Below are positions 1 through 11,739 of a stretch of DNA of 64,000 bases, piece by piece. The stretch covers positions 52,571,355 to 52,635,354 of the forward strand of contig OX326960.1 of NCBI GenBank assembly GCA_946800325.1, given 5' to 3'. Under the pieces are notes generated by a model, which was not told where the DNA came from, did not search any database, and was given only the letters and a program-made list of their open reading frames with translations. The stretch comes from Luzula sylvatica. Lineage: Eukaryota; Streptophyta; Magnoliopsida; Poales; Juncaceae. Both the position numbers and the translations under genes were made by a program. The first letter of the stretch is position 1; every line of letters begins with the position of its first letter.

Positions 1-418
1 AGTTGGTGAATTTAATCAATTTATCCAATACTTTGATATAACTTTAATTCCACAACTTCAATTCAGAAACTTGTCTCTATCATTTAAATCAATTGGATCA
101 AATTAAAAACTACAAATTTATTATTTCATTATTTATAAGGGAGCCAAGTTTTTATTCAAGATTTCCTTAACGGAGACACCCTTTTATAACAAAATGTAAC
201 AAATCTATCAGAGAGAAAATTCAAATTCAAATTCAAATTCAAAAAAAAAAAAATCTATCAGAGAGATTACAATTAAAGTTACCTTTCTTTAATGTCCTGC
301 AATCTAAACAAAATTAACAAAGAAATGCAGTAACTCTCGATCAACCAAAAAATTTCCTAACTACAAATTATCAAATAAATACTAAAAAAAAAAAAAATTT
401 CAACAATTTCGAGCACTT
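1..418. other. 3' flank of receptor kinase gene 1, no gene seen
   Basis: AT-rich sequence downstream of the minus-strand kinase gene. It has a small AAATTC iteration near 221-240 and several A runs (around 241-253 and 385-397) that could hold 3'-UTR or polyadenylation signals read on the minus strand. I see no coding region. Confidence 0.5.
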
Positions 419-3055
419 CTATCTCGGCCCAGACAACTGTTGAGCTGACCAATAAGACGGGAACCCGCTATTCGTGGCCGTGCTCGTACGCGATCCACCT
501 ACAAAATTCTTCTTCATAAACTCATCTTCTTCTATCTCTAAAGTGCCATTATTATACTGACTGAGACCCCCCTGACCATACATCCTCAAAAACCCTAGGA
601 ATTCGATTTGTGGTTCCCATGCCTCCATTGTCCCCTCAAGCATTGCTACAACAGAAGTCATGCTTGGCCGGATCGAAGGATCTTCGTGCAAACAACAAAG
701 GGCGGTTTTGACCATCCTTTCAAGCTCACTAACCTCGACTCTGCCTTCCAACCTCGGGTCTGCCAATTCCTCGTAACTCTTTTGCTCGTGTCTTTTCAAT
801 GCCACGAATGGGAAGTATAAATGGTCGCTTTGTTGAGATGTACTGGTTGAAGCCGACCACTTTGATTCACCATCTCCGATATGCTCGCTTCTGTTCTTTT
901 TACCACGTATAAGCTCAAGCAAGACCATTCCGAAACTATACACATCTGTTCGGTCAGAAATTGCAGTGTTAGTTAGCCACTCAGGAGCTAAGTATCCACG
1001 AGTCCCACGCATTGTGGTGAACAAACCCGATTGCTCAGGTGTCATCAACTTGGCAAGACCGAAATCCGCTATTTTGACTTGACCATTGTCTGCTAATAAA
1101 ATGTTCTCGGGTTTAACATCGCAATGTACGATTTTTGGTTGGCAACCAGAGTGTAGATACGCAAGCCCACGAGCAGCACAAATTGCAACATTCATCCTTT
1201 CAGACCATTCTAGAAGCGAATCACTCGTCGGCCGAAATAAAGATCGGTCGAGAGACCCACGGTTCATGTATTCATAGACCAAAAGCCAATGTGAGCCCTG
1301 GGCACAGAAACCGCGGAGGCGAACCAAATTCACGTGATGTATGCTTCCAATTACCTCAATCTCCGCGAAGAATTCTTTCCTTCGTTGCACACCAGCTCCT
1401 TCTATTTTCTTCACGGCTACTAGATTCTTATTGGCTAATTCACCCTTATACACAGTGCCAAACCCTCCTGAACCAATCTTAGTTCGGAAATTGTTTGTTA
1501 CCTCCTCTAGCTCCTCTAAAGTAAATCGGTTTGGTAGATCCGGCAGAAATTTCTCTTCTATTTCGTCGCCATCTTCTGAAACTAGACGGTCACTGTCTGC
1601 GATAGGCCTCGAGTGTGAGTCATGCATTGTATCCATTGTAAGAGCAGATTTGGATTTCTTCATTTTTTTCTTTTGTATCATTCTACACCAAATATACATG
1701 GCCCCAAAAACTACAAATGCCACTAAGAATGCGGCAATAGAAGGTAACAATATTGCCAGAAATCTAGTCGATGAAGTCATTGAACTATGACGTGACTTTG
1801 TGGTATTAATTTTAATGTACCCTTCACCGTGCCCCTTGTTTGTATTGGCCAAGGACCCGAGCGGTTGTCGTAAAATAAAGCAGGATTGAGATGAGTTATC
1901 ATAGAAATACCCGACGCAAGAGCAATTGCTTGTACAAAGGGTTTCACAATCGGATTGGTTCTGACCAGAACTGCTGAGAGGCATAAAGTTGTTTGCGAAA
2001 TAGGTAACACCACCGCCAACAGATGTATAGGAGGTGTCCATCCTATCACATGAAGAATTCGAGCTAATAAGGTTTCCATTGGCCGGTGAGCACCCGCGCG
2101 AGTGTGTGGAAGAGGCAAACTTTGGTGGGCAAGTGCAACTAGATGAATTCCCTTGGGGTAAGCAGAGGCCAAGGGACCCACATGGCAGTGGCAAATCACA
2201 ACTGCTACTTGGGGCCATGAACACAGAACCAAGTGCCATAGATGAGGATGGTGATTGATAGCTCATTATTTGGAAATGGCCATTGAAGCCCAAATTTGCA
2301 ATTCGAAGTGGTGCGGATGGAAGCGTTATTTCAAAAATGATGGCGCCATCGGACGTGACGAGATACAACCCCGAGTCGTTAGTGGTTAGAAAAGAAACCG
2401 GAGCATCCCTATCCTTGATAGAATTGATATCTTTTGATAAACGCCAATAGATAGATCCCAACCAGCTCAACATGGCATCAGTCGTGGTGACATTGAGACG
2501 GTAATTTCCTTCGCTAAGGACTGTGTCAGACATCGAAGAAGAAAGGTAAGAGCCCGCTGGCAGGATTTGGCCAGATAGAATCGTATCGGTTGGATGGTCA
2601 AACGATTGCCAAAGCGAATTATTGGCTGCATCTAATAGCATCATGTTGCCGGTGTCTAGGAGGTGCAATGCAACAACACGAGACGTTAGGGGTGGAGTAA
2701 ACCAAAGTGTGGAGCCATTAGCATAGGAGGCAGAGAGACCTTGGGCCGTTAGGTTGACCATGCTAGACTGGTCAGATATTGGGATGTTACGGTTAGCGGT
2801 CCATACAACCGTACTCGATGATGTATGCAACACAGAGAAGTAATATCCGTCTTGCTGTGTGCCTGGTTTGTAAATGCCTGCTTGGAAGGTGCCGTTGCGC
2901 GAGGTGAGAAAGAATCCATTCTTTTCCAAGTAGAGCAGATGTGATGCACTAAAATTAGGGTAGATGTACTCAACTTCTGCCAAAGCAGCAAATGTACCAT
3001 TTATGCGTAGGAAGAATAGGAGAATGAGAGAGAGGAGGGAAGAAGACATTGGCAA
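419..3055 (-). CDS. G-type lectin S-receptor-like Ser/Thr protein kinase (At5g35370-like), copy 1
   Basis: Intronless 878-codon receptor kinase, a plasma-membrane protein with extracellular lectin parts and a cytoplasmic kinase. Visible in order: signal peptide (residues 1-23), bulb-type lectin domain (about 30-155, with the motif SFDHPTDT), Cys-rich EGF-like stretch (about 287-323), PAN-like Cys cluster (about 336-400), membrane span (about 430-455) and kinase (about 527-815). The kinase has glycine loop GSGGFG (528-533), AVKK lysines (549/550), catalytic loop HCDVKPEN and DFG (664-666). Arg before the catalytic Asp is replaced by Cys, so it is a non-RD kinase, a class often tied to immune signalling. 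The C-terminus LSGPR matches the Arabidopsis family. The first ATG is used; another in-frame ATG lies two codons on. The ligand is unknown. It is a paralogue of the gene at 29963-32599, same strand and same length. The family assignment is firm, the physiological role is inference. Confidence 0.93.
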   Translation of the reverse strand: MPMSSSLLSLILLFFLRINGTFAALAEVEYIYPNFSASHLLYLEKNGFFLTSRNGTFQAGIYKPGTQQDGYYFSVLHTSSSTVVWTANRNIPISDQSSMVNLTAQGLSASYANGSTLWFTPPLTSRVVALHLLDTGNMMLLDAANNSLWQSFDHPTDTILSGQILPAGSYLSSSMSDTVLSEGNYRLNVTTTDAMLSWLGSIYWRLSKDINSIKDRDAPVSFLTTNDSGLYLVTSDGAIIFEITLPSAPLRIANLGFNGHFQIMSYQSPSSSMALGSVFMAPSSSCDLPLPCGSLGLCLPQGNSSSCTCPPKFASSTHSRGCSPANGNLISSNSSCDRMDTSYTSVGGGVTYFANNFMPLSSSGQNQSDCETLCTSNCSCVGYFYDNSSQSCFILRQPLGSLANTNKGHGEGYIKINTTKSRHSSMTSSTRFLAILLPSIAAFLVAFVVFGAMYIWCRMIQKKKMKKSKSALTMDTMHDSHSRPIADSDRLVSEDGDEIEEKFLPDLPNRFTLEELEEVTNNFRTKIGSGGFGTVYKGELANKNLVAVKKIEGAGVQRRKEFFAEIEVIGSIHHVNLVRLRGFCAQGSHWLLVYEYMNRGSLDRSLFRPTSDSLLEWSERMNVAICAARGLAYLHSGCQPKIVHCDVKPENILLADNGQVKIADFGLAKLMTPEQSGLFTTMRGTRGYLAPEWLTNTAISDRTDVYSFGMVLLELIRGKKNRSEHIGDGESKWSASTSTSQQSDHLYFPFVALKRHEQKSYEELADPRLEGRVEVSELERMVKTALCCLHEDPSIRPSMTSVVAMLEGTMEAWEPQIEFLGFLRMYGQGGLSQYNNGTLEIEEDEFMKKNFVGGSRTSTATNSGFPSYWSAQQLSGPR

Positions 3056-3878
3056 TGGATGAGTTTGAGCCCATCCAGAAGAAATTTAGAAGATGAGTAT
3101 TGAGAATGGGGTTGCCGAGTTGTTGTTTTGAGTAGAAGTTTCTTTCTTTTCTTTATTGATTACAAGTTGACTTTTCGGAAGAAGGCTACTGAGCCACGAT
3201 TGAAACACTTGTTTCTAAAATTAATTATCTTGCATACAAAATTAAAAAATGATCAATGTTTGGGGGCCAACGGTACTAGAGTTTCGTTCATAGCCGGTAG
3301 CGAGGGATAAAAGTCGGAATCGAGTCGGAATCATCCGATGTCCGTACAGTAAGAGTTGTTCGAATCGAATCAGAATCGTTCGAATCGGGTCAGAGTCGTC
3401 ATCAGATAATCGTATTTTGTTAAAATTATTTCGTTTTAAATATTAAAATTAATTTTTTATTAAATATAAAACAACGAAAGGATACATAAGAAATTTAAAT
3501 TACGTCTATTTATTATTTATAGTTATGTTATATATTTTGAGAAATTCAGAATACAAACTCAGGGATGGCCCCGGTGTAAGCCCCGCAAGTCCTCGGACTA
3601 GGACAACACGATGAACAAGGACAACAATTTAGGAGTTTAGTTTATCCGATAGATGTGTTAAAAAAAAACTTAAGCAAATATGAGAAAGAATACACGAGGA
3701 AGAAGATAGCAGCATTAAAGACAATTAAATCTGATCTTATGTGAATACTAAATTTGAATATTTTGTGTTCCAGTGTAAATAGATAAATTAAGACTACTTG
3801 CTTTTAAAAAAAAATCACAATATTATACACTAAAAATTGAAATAATATATCAAAACAAATGCGCCAATAGCAATTCAT
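3056..3878. other. 5' flank of kinase gene 1 and repeat-like spacer
   Basis: Promoter side of the minus-strand kinase gene, then anonymous sequence. Around 3315-3410 the words TCGGAATCG and TTCGAATCG recur about five times and resemble a decayed MITE arm, but I found no matching second arm. From 3420 the sequence is AT-rich with no recognised gene. Confidence 0.4.
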
Positions 3879-4106
3879 TGTTATGAATATATAATATATA
3901 TGAATGTCATATTGTAACTTAAAGTTAATTATATTGATGGAGTAATTATATGAATTTAGTATTGATTATTCGTAACACCCTATTTAATTCATATACTCAC
4001 CATCTTCTATATAAAGAGAGTACTGGTCATTGTAATTGTTAATCCATTGAATAGAAAATTTTCTCTCTCTTATCACTTCTTCTTGTTTATGATTTATTTT
4101 ATCACA
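3879..4106 (+). repeat. 5' LTR of outer copia element
   Basis: 228-bp LTR, TG...CA, with a TATATAAAGAG promoter-like core near 4011-4020. It pairs with 20002-20229, from which it differs by scattered substitutions. Confidence 0.92.
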
Positions 4107-4120
4107 CGTTATCAGCACGA
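4107..4120 (+). other. primer-binding site of outer copia element
   Basis: CGTTATCAGCACGA directly follows the LTR end. This sequence is typical in this position for Ale/Retrofit-type copia elements; the priming tRNA is not identified here. Confidence 0.6.
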
Positions 4121-4297
4121 ATTGCTGTATCGTTTGGAAATCGAATCGAAGGCATACAAATTTAAAGGTACATGTTAAAAACCTTATATTTAAAGGTACA
4201 TGTTAAAAACCTTGTCAACTAAGTATTCCAAGATTTGAAGCACAAAACAAAAATTTCACTCCAAAAGGTACGATTTATAATATTAATATTTCGTTAT

Positions 4298-4441
4298 AAT
4301 TATTGTTTTGGCCAACTAGAGTTAGCCTAGTTGGTCACACCTCTTGGCTAGGGAGCGAGAGGTGTGGGGTTCGATTCCCGACGGGGACATTAGATTATAG
4401 ATTAAATGTTAAATGAGTGAATATAGTGTGTGGCCTACGGG

Positions 4442-4480
<39 letters not shown>

Positions 4481-4551
4481 AGATTGTGTTTGGAAGGGGG
4501 ACTTTGAGCCCTCTCCGAATTTACTCAAAAAAAAAAAAAATTATTGTTTTG
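4298..4551 (+). mobile_element. tRNA-derived SINE with 13-bp target-site duplication
   Basis: The body (4311-4538) starts with a tRNA-like head holding a consensus RNA polymerase III A box (TAGCCTAGTTG, 4323-4333) and B box (GGTTCGATTCC, 4368-4378), 34 bases apart. It has an internal run of more than 30 A and ends ACTC followed by A14. The 13-mer AATTATTGTTTTG occurs directly before (4298-4310) and directly after (4539-4551), so the insertion is delimited exactly. It sits in the leader of the outer copia element and is therefore younger than it. It is not a tRNA gene: no acceptor-stem pairing, and it has a tail and a TSD. Confidence 0.9.
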
Positions 4552-4624
4552 TTATTTCAATTTGTATGTGCAACTCGGTATTGTTAAAACGAACACTTGT
4601 ATGTTATAGTGTTATCTTGTTCTG

Positions 4625-5935
4625 CACCTGAAGTTGCGAAATTTATTTTGTTTATTACCGCACCGGAAGATGCATATTTATTTTATGATGCACATGTAGA
4701 TGCAGATTTTTATTTTATATTTGTTTTGTACGCACCCGAAGTTGTATTTGAGTTTAGACCGGAAATTTATTCTTGCAATAAAATTTACTAAGATCAAAAG
4801 TATAGACCAGAAGTTTATGTATATAATGCATCACTATTTGAGTAAATTATACCATAACCTAACATAATGGAGGTCATGGAGGCAAGAATGACACAAGCAA
4901 TGAAACACTTGTTTTTCCGAGGCTGCTTCATAATCGTCTTATTTGTTTTCTTAATCTAATCTCTTTGATTAGATTTGTGTGCTTCATAATCATCTCATTG
5001 ATTAAGAAAAACAATGAAACATGAAGTTTCATTGTGATTTGTGATTTGTCAATCGAAACCTGAAGTTTTTCTTGTAATTATTGTGTAAAACCTGAAGTTT
5101 TTCATAAAATTATGATACTTTAATTGTGAATCCCAATTATTATTTTGGTTTGATGATTTCATTTGCAAACTGTTATTTTGGATGGATGACTGCTATGATT
5201 AAATGATCAAAGCTCATAAATAAAAAAATAAAAAAAGAATTATGCCATCCTTTTAATTTAATGGCAGTAAGAATGAAAGAGAGTGAATAATTCGGTTTCT
5301 TATTGTATTAAAATAAAAGCAGGCCAAATGGCATTTGAAACCGAAATAAGTTTTGAAACATGTAATTATTTCTTCTCATAAATTCTCTTATTAATATCCT
5401 ACATTTAATAAAATGTGGATTAATTTATTTTACTGTTACTGAAACACAAATATCAGGGAATTAATATCATGAAATTTAACATGCATATCAAATGAATGTC
5501 TGTATATGATATATATCAAATGAATGCTAAGTTCATACATGTATTTAACATATATGTAATTTTTGGGAAGAAGACATAACTGTCAAATATTTGGCATTTG
5601 TATTCGAAATTAATGGCACTAATTGTCAATCAATCTGCTTAATAGTTGACAGATAATTTATTTATGTTTATTTTTTAATGCTTATGATGTTAAGACATTT
5701 ATTTATATTCATGCACCTGAAGTTGCAAATATTTTTTCGATACACATGAAGTTGTGTTTAAAATATCTATAGTCGTAATATTTTTCTCATTGAAAATATA
5801 TTAGCATTTTAAATATGAAGCAATATTAATGTCAGAAAGATAATAATGAAAGAAGAATAATAGTACAATGCCAGAAGCACGATATTAATATCATAAGCAT
5901 CATATTAAGTTCGAAACATAATACACCAGAAGAGT
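4625..5935 (+). repeat. dispersed CACCTGAAGTTGC-type motif in copia leader
   Basis: A 10-13 base word (consensus CACCTGAAGTTGC, with variants ACCGGAAGATGC, ACCCGAAGTTG, AACCTGAAGTTTT, ACACATGAAGTTG, ACACCAGAAG) recurs about ten times here. It continues in the other half of the element at about 16267, 16310, 16384, 16457, 17166, 17447, 17490 and 18333. No reading frame explains it throughout; a short ORF at 4597-4791 reads three of the copies as APE(V/D). It is absent from the younger element inserted in between. Confidence 0.6.
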
Positions 5936-5958
5936 ATATGTTGTATGTATATGATATG

Positions 5959-6961
5959 TGTTAGGAATTCTATCCCAACCCCGGGCCCGCGCAGCGGATA
6001 TGAAGGCCGGTCCGGTTCCCAAAATCCAAGATCACGTCATGACTTCGAGAGTACGATGCAAAGAAGGATAGATGATTACCGGCGTGAAATTGATCAAAAC
6101 ACGAAGGGTTGATCGCTTGTTTCCTTCTCTTCTCCGGTGTCACGTTAATGACTAGCCCGTGCGTCCCATACCACACGTCTCCCACCGTTTGGACTCCATA
6201 AACGCCTCCGGTTTGATCACAATTGAGAGTCACATATGTCGCTCCTCTACTCGTATCCACCGTGAGTCGTAAGACCTCGGTCGCGGGTGCAACTGCCTAG
6301 ACGAAGCATCGGCGAATTTCCTCGATCGTATTGATTCTCTAAACCGAGAAAAAATGTTTTTCTCGTTTCTCTCTTTTCGCATCCTTTCACTCTCTGAAAG
6401 ATGACTCTCTATTCTTGATTAATTCCCTGGATAGAATGAATTGGACTGAATAGAGGAGAGAAAAAAAAATCCTATTTATATCACATAGGATAAGGATGGG
6501 CCAAAAGGTATGTATATCTAATATACACCTTTTCAAACAAAAAACTGCAGACACCCTTTCAGTATTCTGTTGAAACGAAAATATTAAATCGTTCCAACCG
6601 ACTTCTAACCTTCACGAAAGTTGTAGATAATATTATTATATTTCCATCCCAATTTTGCCTGGCCCAATTGGAGTTCGGATGCGAAAGTTACGGCGGTTTT
6701 ACTAACAGTATGTCAAACTGTCGCACCCTTTCGGTATTCTATTAAAACGACACTGATACTTCGTTCAAATGAACAATATTTCTACATGAAAGTTCTAGAT
6801 AATCTCATTATCTATCCAACCCAATTTGAACCATTCGAATTGGAGTTTCCCACTGAAAGTTATGCCAATTTTAATAAAACTGTTTCTTATGCCTATGAAC
6901 GCGTACGTTCGTTTATCCTTGTGTACACTTTTGCGGTTGATCCGAAACTGTATTTCTTTCA
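5959..6961 (-). repeat. 3' LTR (left) of nested copia element
   Basis: About 1,003 bp, TG...CA in both directions, closely similar throughout to 15162-16163. Read on the plus strand it starts TGTTAGGAATTC and ends TATTTCTTTCA. Confidence 0.92.
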
Positions 6962-8221
6962 GTCTCCCACTAAATTTCAGATCTACCTAAAAGGTACTCA
7001 TGCATATCCAATATGCACGATCTTAGAAAATATAGCTCGCGTATCAAAATACCAAGCCATGCACATCCTATGCGCTAATTTTGTAATCAACCCCGACTTA
7101 GTACGACTCATTGTGTGACCGTGTAGGTTCGTTTAACGATGGCAGTATGCTGTTTCGAAAGCCCTACAAGCCCATGAGCGGGATCTAGTCACTCCATCAT
7201 GGCTACCCATGTTAAAACGAAAAATGATTGTGATCATTGTGCTTATCTCGAATAGCGGTAACTAGTTCTCTTGTTTGCGATATCTGTTAATCAAAAGGCA
7301 TGGTGGTAGTCATCCTTATATCTTGATTAAATGTACTTATTTCTCGATTCCGAACTGAGTTAACAAATTACAATCGATATTAACCTTTAATATCATTGAC
7401 TATGACCATAGTTTTCGTTAATCAATTCATCGAGCGGCCTAAAAGATATCTCTTCCTTTCGGAATAAACAATTCCTATCTTGGAGACTCATATTGAATTC
7501 CGTGTTTCGGACAATACCCAATGATGACCGTTTTGGCCCCCTGTTACGGTGAGCGTAAGTGTCACACCCCAAATATAAAATGGAAAAGGATGCGGCAACC
7601 CGCCAGTATACAACTCGTATACCACAAGCTCTTATATGATAAATTCACAAAAACATAAGTACCACACAACTCGAAAACAAAGACACACGCACATATATAC
7701 ATGCATCACCATAACATATACAAACAAACATAAAAAAACCCAGCGGAAGCATACAAACACATATGCGACATAAAAACACAAAATACTAAACATGTCGCAG
7801 CGACAAAATGGCTCGCTGGCCAGAAATGGAAGTACACTAATATACACAACATGGAGGTTCCGCGATGATAACGAAATCATCGTACTCACACTCTAGACAC
7901 CCGCTGCCCCGAATGATCTGTCCACCATACCTAGACTCAAAACATTCAAATAAAATGGTTAGTCACGGAAGTGACTAAGTGAGTGAGTTTTGAGCCTAGC
8001 TTATTAAGATCGACCTCATACGTGGCTAGTCAAAAGTCTTGTTCGTAAATAATCACATGTATTGAGAAATACTCCTCAAAGTACTTGCCTTGGGTTTATA
8101 AATCAAAATCACTTACCTTCAATCATAACACACATAAAACATACCTGCGAAACCGCGGCATGCTAACCAACCATTTTGCTTCCGAAAATGCTATCCCAAC
8201 AATTGTGCCTCGACGACCCGG

Positions 8222-8515
8222 ATACCTACATAGAGTTTCACGCAACACCAAACATAACATACATATAACATACCGGATGAAGTGTGTGACATATCACATA
8301 TTGCTCCCAAAATTGCTATTCCAAAAGAAGAGCCTCGATGGACCGAATACCTACATAGAGTGTCACACAACACCAAACATAACATACATATAACATATCG
8401 GATGAAGTGCGTGACATATCACATATTGCTCCCAAAATTGCTATCCCTCCATATGATCCTCGATGATCGGGATACCTACATAGAGTGTCAAGAAACACCA
8501 AACATAATATATATC
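8222..8515. repeat. 125-bp tandem repeat inside solo LTR
   Basis: ATACCTACATAGAG recurs at 8222, 8347 and 8472, a period of 125 bp. The units share the words CACCAAACATAACATA and CATATTGCTCCCAAAATTGC. Confidence 0.85.
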
Positions 8516-8820
8516 ACACACCGGAGGAGCCGCGTCGTGTTATCACACAAATAACACACCGGAGGAGCCGCGTCGTGTTATCACACAAATAACATACCGG
8601 GGGAGCCGAATCATGTTATCACAAACATAACACACCGGAGGAGCCGGGTCGTGTTATCACAAAATAACATACCGGGGGAGCCGGATCATGTTATCACAAA
8701 CATAACACACCGGAGGAGCCGCGTCATGTTATCACAAAAATAACATACCGGAGGAGCCGTGTCATGTTATCACAAATATAACACACCGGAGGAGCCGCAT
8801 TGTGTTATCACAAACATACG
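8516..8820. repeat. 38-40-bp tandem repeat inside solo LTR, about 8 units
   Basis: Units read ACACCGGAGGAGCCGCGTCG followed by TGTTATCACAAATA, with alternating CACCGGAGGAG and TACCGGGGGAG forms. Two unit types therefore alternate over part of the array. The array follows directly on the 125-bp repeat. Confidence 0.85.
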
Positions 8821-10379
8821 CACCATGTTACATTTTATCCAAATGCAAAATCTGCATACCTACATAATTTCATATCTACACAATATACAACTATATGGGG
8901 GTAACACGGTTTTTAAAGCAAAATACGATTTCTAAATCAAGAACCCTTGACTAGCATGTAAGGTCTAGAAACGCTCGTAATTCGATTCTTAATAAGAGGA
9001 AAGTGAGAGTAGCACCCACATAATGGAAGAAACTCGACAAACAAGAGATTAATCGAAACGGCGCACAAGATGGACTGAAAACGGAGAAACTCGAAACTTG
9101 GATGAAATTATTCTTTTGATTTTGCCAACTCGCACAACTCAACCTCCTGAAGATTATGACACTTTTCGTTTTGCGAAATCTCCTCTTTTCCTTGATTTCT
9201 CCTCTTTTTCTCTCTTCATTTCTTAGGGTTTCATGAGTGTTTAAAGAGCCAGGAATGAAAGAAGTGAGTCTTATTCCCTAGTCGGCCAAAGATATAGTGG
9301 ATGGGAACATTTCAAATATAACCTCAAAAACTTACATATTTGCAAACTCTTGGATTTACAAGTATATGGAGGTTTATTTGAGAAACTCTATATTTAGTAT
9401 TATTAATGATTTGGTCATTTTGCAAATAAGACCCTGTAATATATTTATTTAAATAACTCATAAATATGTAATTACGGTTATACCCTTTCGAAAACTTTGA
9501 CACATAAAAACTCGATTTTGATCGTTGGAAGAGTTATATTTTTAATATGGGTCTTATATTCTGAGATTTTAGGAATAATAATCTACAAATATCAAAATCC
9601 TATTTTTGATATTTATTACCGTATGGTCATATCAAAGTATTGTGTTACGCACGTAACGCAATCAATGGTCCCCTCAAGTATGAAGAACCTAATACCCTAC
9701 CCGTCGCGAGTCCATCTATAATGACTAAATCATATCATGGTCTCGCGGCTTTGGTCATATCCAATATATGTCACCTAGCATATATCTACGTTCCCGATTC
9801 GACAAGCACCTTGTCCTATGATTAGCAAAACATAATCATCTCCTCGGCTAACGTACTAGTGTACACGTTCACTCTATTATTTGATAATAGATGTGCTTCT
9901 CTCTTAAGCAAACTGAAACGCGACTAGGGATGTTTAGAAATGAAACTTTAGGTGTGACGGTTTCGCTGCACATAATCACGTATTATGCCGACGTCCACAC
10001 AAGTTCAAATCAGGGTTCATGTAATCATATTACACAACCCGCACACAGTTTTCATATAAGGTGAATGCATATTAATTTATGTAAACAAATTTTTTAAAAG
10101 GGATGCATTCATATGGATTAAGTATTTGGGTGATACAACGTTTACCTATGGGTATCTCCATACCCACAACCTACGAGGACTATCGTATTAGATAACTACA
10201 CTCTACTCTCTTCTTCCTCCTCTAGGTATCTTCATACCCATAGTCATCGCATGACAGTCATCGCATGACAGTCACGCGCGACTAGAGAGAGCGGTTTTGT
10301 AAACGGGTCCGCACGTTGCTGCTAGTGTTAATCTTCATCAGGTTTGGAACATTTCCAATACCTACGATCACATCTTTTC

Positions 10380-10800
10380 ACAAAATTTCATGGATCAAAT
10401 GAAAATTTTCTGAGTATTGGCTAGAAGTGGTTGTGACCTCGGCATTTTTGGCTTGTACTATTGCGTGGCACGCAATACACAACCATAAATCCGATAACTC
10501 GTGACTACTCGAGTTTGGTCATGTATCCTTGATCCACACCGCTTCCTTTTGCGATTAATAATCGCAATATACTCGCCTCCGTAAATAGAATCATAAATTA
10601 TTGGTCCTGTGGAACCTTTCCACATAACCGTGTTTTCGTTTAAGCAAAACATGTACACACTTTGTGATCGAAAGGCGTGCTACATATTTGGACGTGCTAA
10701 AAATTTTTAAACTGTCGTTGTTATAACTCTTTATAACCAACACGTCCTCCACACCATTATAGATAAAATAAAATCCTGAATTCTCTCGTAAAGTATTCAA
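10380..10800 (-). pseudogene. decayed copia RNase H of nested element
   Basis: The minus strand reads fragments aligning with the copia RNase H core: a KSYNNDSLKIFSTSKY-like stretch, then a MYMFCLNENTVMWKG-like stretch corresponding to the usual Gly-Tyr-Val-Phe...Trp region, then a GGEYIA segment corresponding to the conserved Glu-Ala-Glu-Tyr. Stops and frame changes separate them. It lies 3' of the reverse transcriptase remnant, as expected. Confidence 0.7.
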
Positions 10801-10849
10801 GGATAAACTTCACCGCTATACATATAAATCCCTATGGGTTTAATATACA

Positions 10850-11115
10850 TCCAGAGATACAACGGACCAAATTGTGAATTCTGGATCAAAATCCAGAGAC
10901 ATTTCCGTTGTAACGGACCAATGTCCGTTACAACGGACCTCAAAAGAAGCCATAGGCATCCCCGCATCCTCGTATCCTATACAAGGTCCGTTATAACGGA
11001 ATCCCCAGTCCGTTATAACGGACTATGCATTTTTTACAGTCATCCCTGCATCCTCGTATCCTATACAAGGTCCGTTACAACGGAACTCCAAGTCCGTTAT
11101 AACGGACTATGCGTT
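10850..11115. repeat. cluster of TCCGTTRYAACGGA palindromes
   Basis: At least six near-perfect or perfect palindromes of the form TCCGTTATAACGGA, TCCGTTACAACGGA or CCGTTGTAACGG lie within about 260 bp. A further pair is at about 14787-14818 in the same element. A 44-base phrase around CATCCTCGTATCCTATACA also repeats at 10966 and 11049. The flanking text (CCAAATT..GAATTCTGGATC) matches text beside the TCCGTCATGACGGA clusters at 24621-24900 and 46860-47060. Confidence 0.8.
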
Positions 11116-11739
11116 TTTCACAATTTTCTGTTATGTATATTAAACATATAACCATTATACATTCATGAGAGTTAGTCTCATGTAATCGCATTACATTCAA
11201 ACTCGTGTGATTCCCTTGGATTTTATTGACGGTAAATTAGACGCTTCATCCGTACGACATATATCCACATACATATCATGGCATACATAATAGATTTTCA
11301 CATATATCCACATACATATCATGGCATCATATCATTTTCATTTTTGCGCTGCTTGATGTCTCACATCGAGCCACAAAAATGTATGCCATTCGACATTTCG
11401 ATTTAACTCCTCTAAGGAGTTTTTATGTTGAAAACCATTTTCAACAATATGTCGATATACGTGTGATAATATAGAATGAGGAACTTCTTAGATCTATCCT
11501 ATAGATCTTCACGCTTAATTCATAAGCGGTCTCGCCTAAATCCTTTGTCGTTACAAGAAATATAACGCGGCTCCCACTAACCTTCATGTGTACACAAAGT
11601 TTCCATTCGTTCCGACAATGTTATAACAGTTTATAACTTCGTTAAAACGAATATTCCAATTCTGAGATACTTTCTCTAATCCATCATATGGATCGTTAAA
11701 TCGTGCATATCCTATCCCCAATTCTTATGAATGACAAAA

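Larger units (their letters stand above)
7554..9656 (+). mobile_element. solo LTR, Ty3-gypsy-like
   Basis: A block of about 2.1 kb (7560-9651) starts TGTCACACCCC and ends GTGTTACGCA, the usual termini of large Ty3-gypsy LTRs. CGTAA stands at 7554-7558 and 9652-9656 as TSD, with one extra G at the left junction. Aligning the host element with its relative at 23870-24000 shows the related sequence resuming directly after the block, so it is an insertion. No internal domain is present, so it is a solo LTR. The orientation is inferred from the terminal TGTCACACCCC. Confidence 0.75.

Noticed and set aside
4311..4400. tRNA gene
   Set aside because: A and B boxes are perfect, but there is no acceptor stem, and the segment has an A tail and a 13-bp TSD, so it is a SINE.
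7632..7889. 85-codon Cys/Phe-rich minus-strand ORF
   Set aside because: Lies in the gypsy-like solo LTR, no domain, low-complexity composition.
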